A stretch of DNA of 64,000 bases from Streptomyces sp. NBC_01381. Lineage in GTDB: Bacteria > Actinomycetota > Actinomycetes > Streptomycetales > Streptomycetaceae. Both the position numbers and the translations under genes were made by a program. The stretch covers positions 2,294,001 to 2,358,000 of the forward strand of contig NZ_JAPEPI010000002.1 of the NCBI RefSeq assembly GCF_026340305.1, written 5' to 3'. This document shows, in pieces, positions 34,751 through 42,764 of this stretch (positions are counted from its first letter, which is position 1; each line of letters opens with the position of its first letter). The notes beneath the pieces are model-generated. The model saw only the letters and a list, made by a program, of their open reading frames with translations, did no database searches and had not been told where the DNA came from.

Positions 34751-36403
34751 GTGGGCAGGGTGGCTGGTCGCGCGGATCGCGAGGGGTGGCGGGTGTGGCT
34801 CGGCGACGCGGTGCTCGCGGCCGTCGTGGGCGTGATCGTCGTCGTCGCGGCGGTGTACGGGGACGATGCGGGGTTCCTTGACTACGCGCTGCTGGCGGCA
34901 GGTTCGCTGGCCCTGGCCGCGCACCGGGCGGTGCCCCGGGTCGTGCTCGCCGTCACCACCGCGTCTCTCCTGGGCGAGGTGCTGCACACGGGGGCGGACA
35001 GCGTGGCGGCGATACCGGTGGTGGCGGCCGTGCACACGGCGGCGCGGGCGGGCCACCGGGGTGTCGCTGCGGCGGCCGCGGGTGTGTTCCTCGCGGGCTT
35101 CGCGGTGGCGGGCCCCGCTGCGGACGACGTGGCCCAGCGGACCGTGCTGCTGGCCGGCTGGTTCCTGTGCGCCCTGGTCACGGGCCTCGCCGACAAGAAC
35201 TGGCAGGCGTATCTGCGCCAGACCGAGCAGCGCGCCCTGGAGGCCGAGCGGACCCGCGAGGAGGCGGCGCTGCGCCGTGCGGGGGAGGAGCGGCTGCGGA
35301 TCGCGCGCGAACTGCACGACTCGCTGACGCACAGCATCTCGATCGTCAAGCTGCAGGCGGGGGTTGCCGTCCACCTCGCCCGCAAACGGGGCGAGGAGAT
35401 ACCGCCCGCGCTGCTCGCCATCCAGGAGGCAAGCGGCGAGGCGATGCGCGAACTGCGCTCCACGCTGGACGTACTGCGCACGGACGAGCCGACCGGGAGC
35501 CCCGCGCTCCTGGTGGAGCGTGCACGGGCGGCCGGCCTCGACGTGGAGCTGACGGTGCGGGGTCGGGAGCGGGGCCTGGCCGGGGGCCTTGAGCGGGCTG
35601 CGTACCGGATCGTGCAGGAGGGCCTCACCAACGCGGCACGCCATGCGGGGGGTGCCGCGCGGGTGACGGTCGAACTGGACTATGGAGAGCGGGAGTTGGA
35701 GGTCCGGGTAACGGACGACGGGCTCGCCGACGCTGGGCTGCCGCCGGCGGAGGGGACGGGCCTCACGGGGATGCGGGAGCGGGTCGTCGCACTGGGCGGC
35801 ACGCTGCGGGCGGGGCCGCGGGCCGAGGGAGGGTTCGCGGTGTGGGCCGAACTGCCGTTGGGGGTGGGGGGAGTGGCTTCGGGGGTGGTTGGTGCGGGTG
35901 TGGCCGCGTCTGCGCGTGCGCATGCAACCCAGGCTGTGCGTGCGGCGGGCTCGGAGGGGAACGGCAGGTCGGGGGTGACGGACGGCTCGGGAGAGATGGG
36001 TGTCGCAGGCAGCTCGGGAGTCTCGGACGGTTCCGGCGTCTCCAACGGCTCGGCTGGGGCGGGTGTATCGGGGAGCCCAGACGTCTCGGTGGGCTTGGGT
36101 GGATCGGCGGGCCTAGGCGTCTCGGCGGGCTCGGGTGACTCGGCGGGCCCAAGGGTCTCGGCAGATTCGGGTGAATCGGCAGGTTCGGGTGAGTCGGCGG
36201 GCTCGGGCGGCTCACGTGCTGCAGGTGTCTCGGGTGGCACGGGTGCTTTGCCCGGCTCGCGTGCGCCAGGCGTCTCGGATCGCCCGGGCGCCTCGCCCAG
36301 CTCACATGCCCCAAGTATCTCGGACGGCCCCGGCCCCGGCGCCCCGCCCAGCTCGGAGGCGAAGGTCGTCGCCGATGCCCGGCGGCGTGGGGAGTGGGCG
36401 TGA
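34751..36403 (+). CDS. Sensor histidine kinase (HisKA_3/NarL-partner type) with a long Gly/Ser-rich tail
   Basis: A membrane kinase of about 550 residues. About four to five short membrane helices cover residues 12-150. The HisKA_3 dimerisation domain has its phosphoacceptor in RELHDSLTHS (about residue 191). The ATPase domain has EGLTNAARHAGG (about 290) and GTGLTGMRERV (about 336). The kinase should end near residue 370, but about 175 further residues of Gly, Ser, Ala, Val and Asp continue in frame to the stop. GTG at 34751 has GGAGG six bases upstream. The stop overlaps the response-regulator start in GTGA. Confidence 0.9.
   Translation: MGRVAGRADREGWRVWLGDAVLAAVVGVIVVVAAVYGDDAGFLDYALLAAGSLALAAHRAVPRVVLAVTTASLLGEVLHTGADSVAAIPVVAAVHTAARAGHRGVAAAAAGVFLAGFAVAGPAADDVAQRTVLLAGWFLCALVTGLADKNWQAYLRQTEQRALEAERTREEAALRRAGEERLRIARELHDSLTHSISIVKLQAGVAVHLARKRGEEIPPALLAIQEASGEAMRELRSTLDVLRTDEPTGSPALLVERARAAGLDVELTVRGRERGLAGGLERAAYRIVQEGLTNAARHAGGAARVTVELDYGERELEVRVTDDGLADAGLPPAEGTGLTGMRERVVALGGTLRAGPRAEGGFAVWAELPLGVGGVASGVVGAGVAASARAHATQAVRAAGSEGNGRSGVTDGSGEMGVAGSSGVSDGSGVSNGSAGAGVSGSPDVSVGLGGSAGLGVSAGSGDSAGPRVSADSGESAGSGESAGSGGSRAAGVSGGTGALPGSRAPGVSDRPGASPSSHAPSISDGPGPGAPPSSEAKVVADARRRGEWA
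35870..36375. repeat. Degenerate repeat tract coding the kinase tail
   Basis: About 500 bases of imperfect, mostly codon-phased repeats rich in TCGG, GGCTCGG and GGTGTCTCGG. They encode runs such as SADSGESAGSGESAGSGGS. All three + frames and a minus frame stay largely open, as expected of a low-complexity repeat expansion. The coding frame is nevertheless preserved through to the coupled regulator start. Confidence 0.85.
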
Positions 36404-37068
36404 TCCGGGTCGTGTTGGTGGACGATCAGGCGTTGATGCGGGCGGGGTTCCGTGCGCTGCTTGATGCCGAGGACGGGATCGAGGTGGTGGGGGAGGCCGC
36501 CGACGGGGAGCGTGGGGTCGCCCTCGTGCGCGAGTGCGTGCCCGACGTCGCGCTCATCGACGTACAGATGCCCGTGATGACGGGGATCGAGGCGACGCGC
36601 CGGATCGTCGCCGACCCGCGGCTCGGAGGCGTACGCGTCGTGATCCTCACCAACTACGGCCACGACGAGTACGTCTTCGATGCGTTGCGTGCCGGGGCCA
36701 GCGGGTTCCTGCTCAAGGACACCGAGCCCGCGGATCTGTTGCAGGGCATCGAGATCGTCGCTCGCGGGGAGGCCCTCCTCTCGCCCTCGGTGACCCGCAG
36801 GCTGATCGGAGAGTTTGTGTCGCGGCCGCCGGACCGGGCCACGGCGCCGGGCCTGGAGACGCTCACCCGCAGGGAGCGCGAGGTCACCGCGCTCGCCGCG
36901 CGCGGACTGACGAACGAGGAGATCGCCGAGCACATGGTGATCAGCCCGTTCACGGCGAAGACACATGTGAGCCGGGCGATGACGAAGCTCGGCGCGCGCG
37001 ACCGGGCCCAACTGGTCGTCTTCGCCTACGAATCGGGGCTCGTGGCGGCCCGGAACGCGACTCCATAA
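36400..37068 (+). CDS. NarL/LuxR-family response regulator
   Basis: A 222-residue regulator. The receiver domain has DDQ near residue 9, the phosphorylatable Asp in LIDVQMP near residue 51 and Lys in LLKDTEP near 102. The C-terminal LuxR-type helix-turn-helix runs from LTRREREVTALAARGLTNEEIAE near 150 (partly quoted) to the end. GTG at 36400 forms a GTGA overlap with the kinase stop and has GGGGAG upstream; GTG at 36394 is an in-frame alternative. It is the cognate partner of the kinase. Confidence 0.94.
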   Translation: MIRVVLVDDQALMRAGFRALLDAEDGIEVVGEAADGERGVALVRECVPDVALIDVQMPVMTGIEATRRIVADPRLGGVRVVILTNYGHDEYVFDALRAGASGFLLKDTEPADLLQGIEIVARGEALLSPSVTRRLIGEFVSRPPDRATAPGLETLTRREREVTALAARGLTNEEIAEHMVISPFTAKTHVSRAMTKLGARDRAQLVVFAYESGLVAARNATP

Positions 37069-37077
37069 GATCGCCGG

Positions 37078-37797
37078 GTGACCGTCATACCGTTCAGACA
37101 TGTCGGGGCCCTCGCGGCTGTCGCCCTGCTCGCCGCAGGGTGCGGGCTCTCGGATGAGCTCGATCGGGAGAGGAACCCTGAACGGACGGCGGACGCCGCT
37201 CCCGAAAGCGGTCCTTCCGCCGCCGCCTCGGGTGTGCCCACGGCGCCCGGCCTGGCGTCGAGGACGCCGATCCCCGTCGAGGAGGACCCTGTGCCGGCCG
37301 TGCCCACTTCCTCGTGCCCGGCCTCCGGCGTGCGGATCGAGCCGGGCATGGTCGACGCCGCCATGGGGCTGCGCGCGATGAGCGTGACGTTGACCAACTG
37401 CGGAAAGCGGGTCCAGCGGCTGAACGGTTACCCGGGACTGAGGGTGCTCGACGAGCACCGTGAACCCCTCGACGTACAGATCCTCGAAGGGCCGGAACCC
37501 GTCACGCAGATGGACGACCCCGGGCCGCACCCCGTCACGCTGAAGCAAGGGGAGTCGGCCTACACCGCGCTGGTCTGGCGCAACACCGTCACCGACACGA
37601 CGACGACCGCCGTCAGCGGCACGTATCTGGAGGTCACCCCGGCCAAGGGCCTGGGCAAGGCGACCGTGACGCCGCAGGGCCGGATCGACCTCGGCAACAC
37701 CGGCCGCATCGGCACGACCGCCTGGCAGAAGACCCCGGCCGACGACACCAGGGCGTCCAGGCCTACGGCACCCGCACCGTCCACTCCGTCGAGTTAG
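37078..37797 (+). CDS. DUF4232-type lipoprotein
   Basis: A 239-residue lipoprotein. The signal peptide ends with the lipobox LLAAGC (Cys22), followed by a Pro/Ala/Glu-rich linker to about residue 80. A beta-rich domain resembling DUF4232 follows (GLRAMSVTLTNCGKRVQRLNGYPG, partly quoted, near 100, with a conserved Cys pair). It ends with a Thr/Pro-rich tail. It starts with GTG ten bases after the response regulator and may be co-transcribed. The role is unknown; it is probably attached to the outer face of the membrane. Confidence 0.85.
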   Translation: MTVIPFRHVGALAAVALLAAGCGLSDELDRERNPERTADAAPESGPSAAASGVPTAPGLASRTPIPVEEDPVPAVPTSSCPASGVRIEPGMVDAAMGLRAMSVTLTNCGKRVQRLNGYPGLRVLDEHREPLDVQILEGPEPVTQMDDPGPHPVTLKQGESAYTALVWRNTVTDTTTTAVSGTYLEVTPAKGLGKATVTPQGRIDLGNTGRIGTTAWQKTPADDTRASRPTAPAPSTPSS

Positions 37798-37934
37798 CCG
37801 CAGCGCACGGTTCATTTTCATCGCCTTGGGTGTCCATATCAGGACAATCCGGCAGGCCGGGGATAGGTTCGCGCTCAGGGTGGTCGGTCGACCGTCGGCG
37901 CCGGCCCGCCCGGACGGGAGGCGACCAGGGGCTG

Positions 37935-39392
37935 ATGAGTCACGCCGACACGAGCGAGCAGGCCACCACCAGATCCGGGCCGGCGGCCAAGCTGACGCTC
38001 CTGACGCTGACGACGATGGTCGTCGGCTCCATGGTCGGCGCCGGGGTCTTCTCGCTGCCCAGCCGCTTCGCGGACGAGACCGGTGTCGCCGGTGCGCTGA
38101 TCGCGTGGGCGATCGCCGGCACCGGCATGCTGATGCTCGCCTTCGTCTTCCAGACCCTCGCCGTCCGCAGACCCGATCTGGACGCCGGTGTCTACGCCTA
38201 CGCCAAGGCCGGGTTCGGCGAATACCTGGGCTTCTTCTCGGCGTTCGGCTACTGGGCAAGCGCCTGCGTCGGCAACGTGACGTACTGGGTCCTGATCATG
38301 TCGACGGTCGGCGCCATCTGGCCGGGCCTCGGCGAGGGGGACACCGGCCTCGCCGTGCTGCTGTCGTCCGTGGGCCTGTGGGGGTTCTTCCTGCTCATCA
38401 AGCGGGGCGTCAAGGAGGCCGCGGCGATCAACCGCGTCGTGACGGTCGCCAAGATCGTCCCGATCCTCTTCTTCGTCGTCCTGACGCTCTTCTACTTCAA
38501 GGCGGACGTCTTCGCCGACAACTTCGGCGGCGCGGACTACTCCGGCTCCCTCTTCAGCCAGGTGCGCGGCACGATGCTCGCCACCGTCTTCGTCTTCCTC
38601 GGCGTCGAGGGCGCCAGCGTCTACTCGCGCCACGCCAAGCGCCGCAAGGACGTGGGAAAGGCGACGGTCCTGGGGTTCCTCAGTGTCTTCTCCGTCTTCG
38701 CCTCGGTCACCATCGTGTCGTACGGCATCCTGCCGATGAACGAGATCGCCGCGCTCCGCCAGCCCTCGATGGCCGGAGTCCTGGAGTCCGCGGTGGGCAC
38801 CTGGGGTCAGGTGTTCATCAGCGTAGGGCTCATCATCTCGGTGCTCGGCGCGTATCTGGCCTGGACGCTGATGTCCGCGGAAGTGCTGTTCGTGGCGGCC
38901 AAGGACGAGGACATGCCGCGCTTCCTCGGCCGCTCCACCGCCGCCGACGTGCCCGTGCCCGCGCTCCTGATGACCACATGCCTGACGCAGGTCGTCCTGA
39001 TCGTCACGTCGTTCTCCGACGACGCGTTCAACTTCGCGCTCGACCTGACCAGTTCACTCTCCCTGATCCCCTATCTGCTCGCGGCCGCGTTCGCCGCGAA
39101 GATCGCGCTGCGGCCGGACGACCTCACCCACGGGGGCAGGGGAACGCGCGGCGAACTCGTCGTGGGCGCGATCGCGGTCGTCTACACGGCGTTCCTGCTG
39201 TACGCGGCAGGCCTCAAGTTCGTCCTCGTCTCGTTCATCATCTACGCCCCGGCCACGATCCTGTTCGTGATGGCCAGACGGGAACAGGGCAGACGCCTCT
39301 TCTCGCCGCGCGAGCTCGTCATCCTCGCCGTCTCGACCGCCGGCGCGGTGGTCGGTGTCATCGCCCTCGCGGCCGGCTGGATCAGCCTCTGA
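37935..39392 (+). CDS. Arginine/ornithine antiporter-like APC permease
   Basis: A 485-residue APC-superfamily transporter with about 12 helices. The first helix contains VGSMVGAGVFSLPSRFA, the substrate-binding GxG motif of the family. Later segments such as VFVFLGVEGASVYSRHAK (near 215) match ArcD/YdgI-type basic-amino-acid antiporters. The arginine deiminase gene 65 bases downstream supports arginine uptake coupled to ornithine or citrulline export. ATG at 37935 is used because the preceding codons are Arg-rich and unlike protein. Confidence 0.92.
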   Translation: MSHADTSEQATTRSGPAAKLTLLTLTTMVVGSMVGAGVFSLPSRFADETGVAGALIAWAIAGTGMLMLAFVFQTLAVRRPDLDAGVYAYAKAGFGEYLGFFSAFGYWASACVGNVTYWVLIMSTVGAIWPGLGEGDTGLAVLLSSVGLWGFFLLIKRGVKEAAAINRVVTVAKIVPILFFVVLTLFYFKADVFADNFGGADYSGSLFSQVRGTMLATVFVFLGVEGASVYSRHAKRRKDVGKATVLGFLSVFSVFASVTIVSYGILPMNEIAALRQPSMAGVLESAVGTWGQVFISVGLIISVLGAYLAWTLMSAEVLFVAAKDEDMPRFLGRSTAADVPVPALLMTTCLTQVVLIVTSFSDDAFNFALDLTSSLSLIPYLLAAAFAAKIALRPDDLTHGGRGTRGELVVGAIAVVYTAFLLYAAGLKFVLVSFIIYAPATILFVMARREQGRRLFSPRELVILAVSTAGAVVGVIALAAGWISL

Positions 39393-39457
39393 CCCACCGT
39401 CAACTCACCTGCCCCCACGCCGTACTCGCATCGGAATCTGCATCGGAAAGGCACATC

Positions 39458-40720
39458 GTGACAAGCCCCGACACGCCGAGCACCCCGGACTACGGCGTCT
39501 ACTCCGAGGTCGGCAAGCTGCGCAAGGTGCTGGTCTGCGCGCCCGGTCGCGCGCACCGCAGACTGACCCCCACCAACGCCGATGACCTGCTCTTCGACGA
39601 CGTCATGTGGGTGGAGAACGCCCAGCGCGACCACGCCGACTTCGTCGACAAGCTCAAGGAGCGCGGTGTCGAGGTCGTCGAACTGCACGACCTGCTCGCC
39701 CGGACCATGGCGATCCCCGAGGCCAGGAACTGGCTTCTGGAGCGGAAGATCACCGCGAACGAGGTCGGGCTCGGTCTCATCGACGACACCCGCGCCTTCC
39801 TGGAGACCCTGGAGCCGCGCCGCCTCGCCGACTACCTCATCGGCGGCCTCGCCACCGCGGATCTGCCGGAAGAGTTCCGCTCCGCCTATGTGGCGCTCGT
39901 CCGCGAATCCACCGGCGTACGCGAGTACTTGATGCCGCCGCTGCCGAACACGCTCTACACCCGCGACACGACATGCTGGCTGTACGGCGGCGTCACGCTG
40001 AACCCGCTGTACTGGCCCGCCCGGCACGACGAGACGCTCCTGATGAAGGCCGTCTACCAGTTCCACCCCGACTTCACCGGCGCACAGGTGTGGTGGGGCG
40101 ATCCCGAACTCGACTGGGGCCAGGCCACGTTCGAGGGCGGCGACATCATGCCGGTCGGCAACGGCGTCGTACTGATGGGCATGAGCGAGCGCACATCGCG
40201 GCAGGCCATCACACAGGTCGCGGCCTCGCTGTTCAAGAGCGGCGCGGCGGAGCAGGTCGTCGTCGCCGGCATGCCCAAGCTGCGGGCCGCGATGCACCTC
40301 GACACCGTCTTCACCTTCGCCGACCGCGATGTCGTCACGCTCTACCCGAAGATCATGGACGCCGTGCACTCCTTCACGCTGCGCCCCGGCGAAGGGCCGG
40401 CCGGCATGGACATCACCGATGAGGGCTCGCGTACGTTCGTCGACGTCGTCGCCAAGTCGCTCGGGCTCCCCGGGCTGCGGGTGATCGAGACCGGCGGAGA
40501 CGTGTACGCCTCCGAGCGCCAGCAGTGGGACAGCGGCAACAACGCCGTCGCCCTGGAGCCGGGCGTGGTCGTCACCTACGACCGCAACACCCAGACCAAC
40601 ACCCTGCTGCGCAAGGCGGGCGTCGAGGTCGTCACCATCGTCGGCGCCGAACTCGGCCGGGGCCGCGGCGGCGGGCACTGCATGACGTGCCCGCTCATCC
40701 GCGACGCCGTCGACTTCTGA
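39458..40720 (+). CDS. arcA: Arginine deiminase
   Basis: A 420-residue guanidino-group-modifying enzyme that converts arginine to citrulline and ammonia. Conserved regions include GKLRKVLVCAPGRAH (about 15-29), PNTLYTRDT (about 163), FEGGDIMPVGNGV (about 225) and the nucleophile Cys408 in GGGHCMTCPL. GTG at 39458 has GGAAAGG upstream. Paired with the antiporter it forms a short arginine-deiminase unit. Neither ornithine carbamoyltransferase nor carbamate kinase is next to it, so the full ATP-yielding pathway is not encoded here. Confidence 0.96.
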   Translation: MTSPDTPSTPDYGVYSEVGKLRKVLVCAPGRAHRRLTPTNADDLLFDDVMWVENAQRDHADFVDKLKERGVEVVELHDLLARTMAIPEARNWLLERKITANEVGLGLIDDTRAFLETLEPRRLADYLIGGLATADLPEEFRSAYVALVRESTGVREYLMPPLPNTLYTRDTTCWLYGGVTLNPLYWPARHDETLLMKAVYQFHPDFTGAQVWWGDPELDWGQATFEGGDIMPVGNGVVLMGMSERTSRQAITQVAASLFKSGAAEQVVVAGMPKLRAAMHLDTVFTFADRDVVTLYPKIMDAVHSFTLRPGEGPAGMDITDEGSRTFVDVVAKSLGLPGLRVIETGGDVYASERQQWDSGNNAVALEPGVVVTYDRNTQTNTLLRKAGVEVVTIVGAELGRGRGGGHCMTCPLIRDAVDF

Positions 40721-40733
40721 ACCAGGCCGCGGC

Positions 40734-41378
40734 TCAGTACCGCTGGGCCTTGACCAGCTTCGCGGAGAGCTTCGGCTCCGGCGGCGCGTGGCTGATGGCG
40801 TACGCCTGGGCCCGCTCGCCGGGGTCGAGGTCCTCCTTGCCGATGTAGCGCGTCTCCACGGTCTTGCCGTCGGGATCCAGGAAGTCGACCTGGAGCGCGT
40901 ACGACGCCTTCTCGTCCGTGCTGTTGGTGATGGTCACGATGGAGGCGAGCACGCCGCCGGTCTCGGAGCGCGGCTTGCCCGTCATCGACACGTCGGACAT
41001 CGCGTTGCCCTCGCCGTCCACGTCCTTCAGCTCGTCCTGCGCGGCCTTCTGGACCCGCTCGGACTCCGCGGACACGGACGCCTCGAACTCGTCCGCGCGC
41101 TCCGAGGCCGATTCCGCCGCCTCCGATGCCGAAGCGCGCGCGGACTCGGCGGCCTCGGACGCGGCCGACTTCAGGGGCGACGCGGTCTTCTCCGAGAAGG
41201 ACGCCGAATCGGGAGCCGTCGGCCGCTCGCTGATGGTCCGGCTGCCCTCGCTGGAGGGAGCGTCGCTGTCGGTGCTGCACGAGACGAGGGCGGCGGCCGT
41301 GACGGCGGCGGCCAGCGCGAGGGCGGCGGACACCGCCTTCCTGGGGCGTCGCGGCGCGCCGGGCGGCAGGGGATTCAT
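40734..41378 (-). CDS. Coiled-coil lipoprotein with C-terminal FxLYD-like domain
   Basis: A 214-residue lipoprotein. The signal ends at Cys34 (ALVSC). A long Ala/Ser/Glu-rich helix (about 60-115, with repeats such as ASEAAESARAS) probably forms a coiled coil. A beta domain (about 130-205) with VLASIVTITNSTDEKASYAL and EDLDPGERAQAYA resembles FxLYD-type extracellular domains. ATG at 41378 has AAGGA about nine bases upstream. Its promoter region contains the five 16-bp repeats at 41397-41470. Confidence 0.8.
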   Translation of the reverse strand: MNPLPPGAPRRPRKAVSAALALAAAVTAAALVSCSTDSDAPSSEGSRTISERPTAPDSASFSEKTASPLKSAASEAAESARASASEAAESASERADEFEASVSAESERVQKAAQDELKDVDGEGNAMSDVSMTGKPRSETGGVLASIVTITNSTDEKASYALQVDFLDPDGKTVETRYIGKEDLDPGERAQAYAISHAPPEPKLSAKLVKAQRY

Positions 41379-41396
41379 TCGGTGCGGTCCTTTCAC

Positions 41397-41470
41397 TGCT
41401 GCGACTCACTGCTACGGCTGGTCACTGCTACGACTGATCACGCTTACGACTGATCACTGCTGCGACTGAC
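41397..41470. repeat. Five imperfect tandem 16-bp repeats in an intergenic region
   Basis: The consensus unit is TGCTACGACTGATCAC. Copies lie at 41397-41409 (13 bases), 41410-41425, 41426-41441, 41442-41457 and 41458-41470 (13 bases). Complete copies differ at only a few positions. They fill almost all of the 93 bases between the lipoprotein start and the stop of the baeRF3-type gene, just where the lipoprotein promoter should be. Confidence 0.9.
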
Positions 41471-41471
41471 G

Positions 41472-42566
41472 TCAGTACCGCAGGGCGCAGGCGATCCCGC
41501 CCTGCTCGGTGAGCGTTCCTTCGGGTACGAAACGGACCTGCGCGCCGGTGTCCAGGGCCCGCTCCACGATCTCGTCCACGATGTCCTCGACGGCGTCGAG
41601 ATCGTCGGCGGTGGCAGGCACCAGATGCCCGCCGTCGTCGCGCACGGTCTGCCGGAAGGTGTCATCGACGGCGAGCAGCCGGACCCGGTCGGCGGTCACG
41701 TTCTGCCAGACCTCGTCGAGCCCCGCGGCGAACTGCCGCCGGCCCCGTGCCGTGTCCAACTCCTTGAGCAGGGCGTCGAGTTCGGCCTTCTCCCGGTCGG
41801 CGACGAGCGGAGCCATCGCCTGGCCCACCGCGTCCGCGGGGCCGTCCGCGAGACCGCCGTGCGGCACCCGCGTTGCCTTCTTGGTGACCGTGCCGATGTC
41901 GTCGAGGAGGGAGAGCGCCGCGGCTTCCCCGGCCACGAACAAGGGGCGCGGGTGAGCGTCGAGGACGGCGCTCACCGCCTGGTCCGCCGCGCGTAGGAAC
42001 GTACGGGTCCGCTCGTTGCGGAAGGTGCTCGGCAGATCGCCGATCCGCTCCTTGCGCTCGGCGTCCGGGTCGTCGAGGCTCCGGGTCAGCGGGAACCCGT
42101 CGGCGGTGTGCTCGCCGACCCGCTCCGGCGTGCCGTCCCACAGCGTGACGCGGTCGGCGGAGACGGCGAGGAGCCAGTACGGGCGCTCGGCGGCCCGGGC
42201 CGCGACGAGGTTGCGTGTCAGGAACGTGTCCGAGAGCACCACCCGCGACGGCACCGTCCTGGCGATCGACCACACCTGGTGTTCGCCGGGTGCGGCGAAG
42301 ACCGCGAGCCCGTCCTCGGCGTGCACGAGATCGACATCGGCCACCGCCCGGTCCAGCTGCCCCGCCACCTCCGCGCGCTGCTCCTTGGTCACGGCCGGAT
42401 CGGCGTTCAGGCGCTCCTTGGCCTCGGCGACGAGATTGCGCAGCCGCACGGGATCCTGGGCGTTGTCCGGTTCCCTGCGGTGCGTCGGCAGCAGGACCGT
42501 GACGGCCGGATAGGTGCGCGTCTTCCGCAGCTCGGCGAGGGCTTCCGGGGTGAGGGAGGGGTGCAT
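41472..42566 (-). CDS. baeRF3-type (archaeo-eukaryotic release-factor-like) protein
   Basis: A 364-residue protein resembling the bacterial aeRF1-like family 3. It opens with ALAELRKTRTYPAVTVLLPTHRRE, has a central beta-rich domain (LVHAEDGLAVFAAPGEHQVW near 80) and a C-terminal L7Ae-like domain (DTFRQTVRDDGGHLVPA near 310). These proteins are proposed to act on stalled ribosomes or tRNA, but this has not been shown for most of them. The key GGQ of true release factors is not evident. It is a single gene and the function is inferred from family resemblance. Confidence 0.75.
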   Translation of the reverse strand: MHPSLTPEALAELRKTRTYPAVTVLLPTHRREPDNAQDPVRLRNLVAEAKERLNADPAVTKEQRAEVAGQLDRAVADVDLVHAEDGLAVFAAPGEHQVWSIARTVPSRVVLSDTFLTRNLVAARAAERPYWLLAVSADRVTLWDGTPERVGEHTADGFPLTRSLDDPDAERKERIGDLPSTFRNERTRTFLRAADQAVSAVLDAHPRPLFVAGEAAALSLLDDIGTVTKKATRVPHGGLADGPADAVGQAMAPLVADREKAELDALLKELDTARGRRQFAAGLDEVWQNVTADRVRLLAVDDTFRQTVRDDGGHLVPATADDLDAVEDIVDEIVERALDTGAQVRFVPEGTLTEQGGIACALRY

Positions 42567-42764
42567 GGGGCGGGCCCTTTCGGGACGGGTGGCTCGGGAC
42601 GGGTGGCTACTGAAGGCCTCCGGTGCATTACGCCCCGTAATGCACCTTATGTCGGTTGTGTGGGTGGGGCATTTCGCCTCGGCTGTCGGCTGTCGTCTGC
42701 CGGGGCCGGTGCGTCACGCACGTACCGAGTCGCCGCGCCCGCCCGTGGGACTCAACCTGAGTTC

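Noticed and set aside
35680..38259. 859-residue minus frame across the kinase tail, regulator and permease start
   Set aside because: It crosses three well-supported + genes and is Pro/Arg/Ser-rich without any domain; the repeat tract keeps it open by chance.
37826..39457. Single 964-residue fusion of a permease-region frame with arginine deiminase
   Set aside because: Before 39458 this frame is out of phase with the permease and reads as Arg/Gly-rich shadow. The permease is in another frame and arcA starts at 39458.
41397..41470. CRISPR-like array
   Set aside because: The repeats are directly contiguous 16-mers with no unique spacers and no cas genes nearby.
42108..42764. N-terminal extension of the PLC-like protein
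   Set aside because: The extension is antisense to the baeRF3-type gene; the basic N-terminus and first helix start at 42765.
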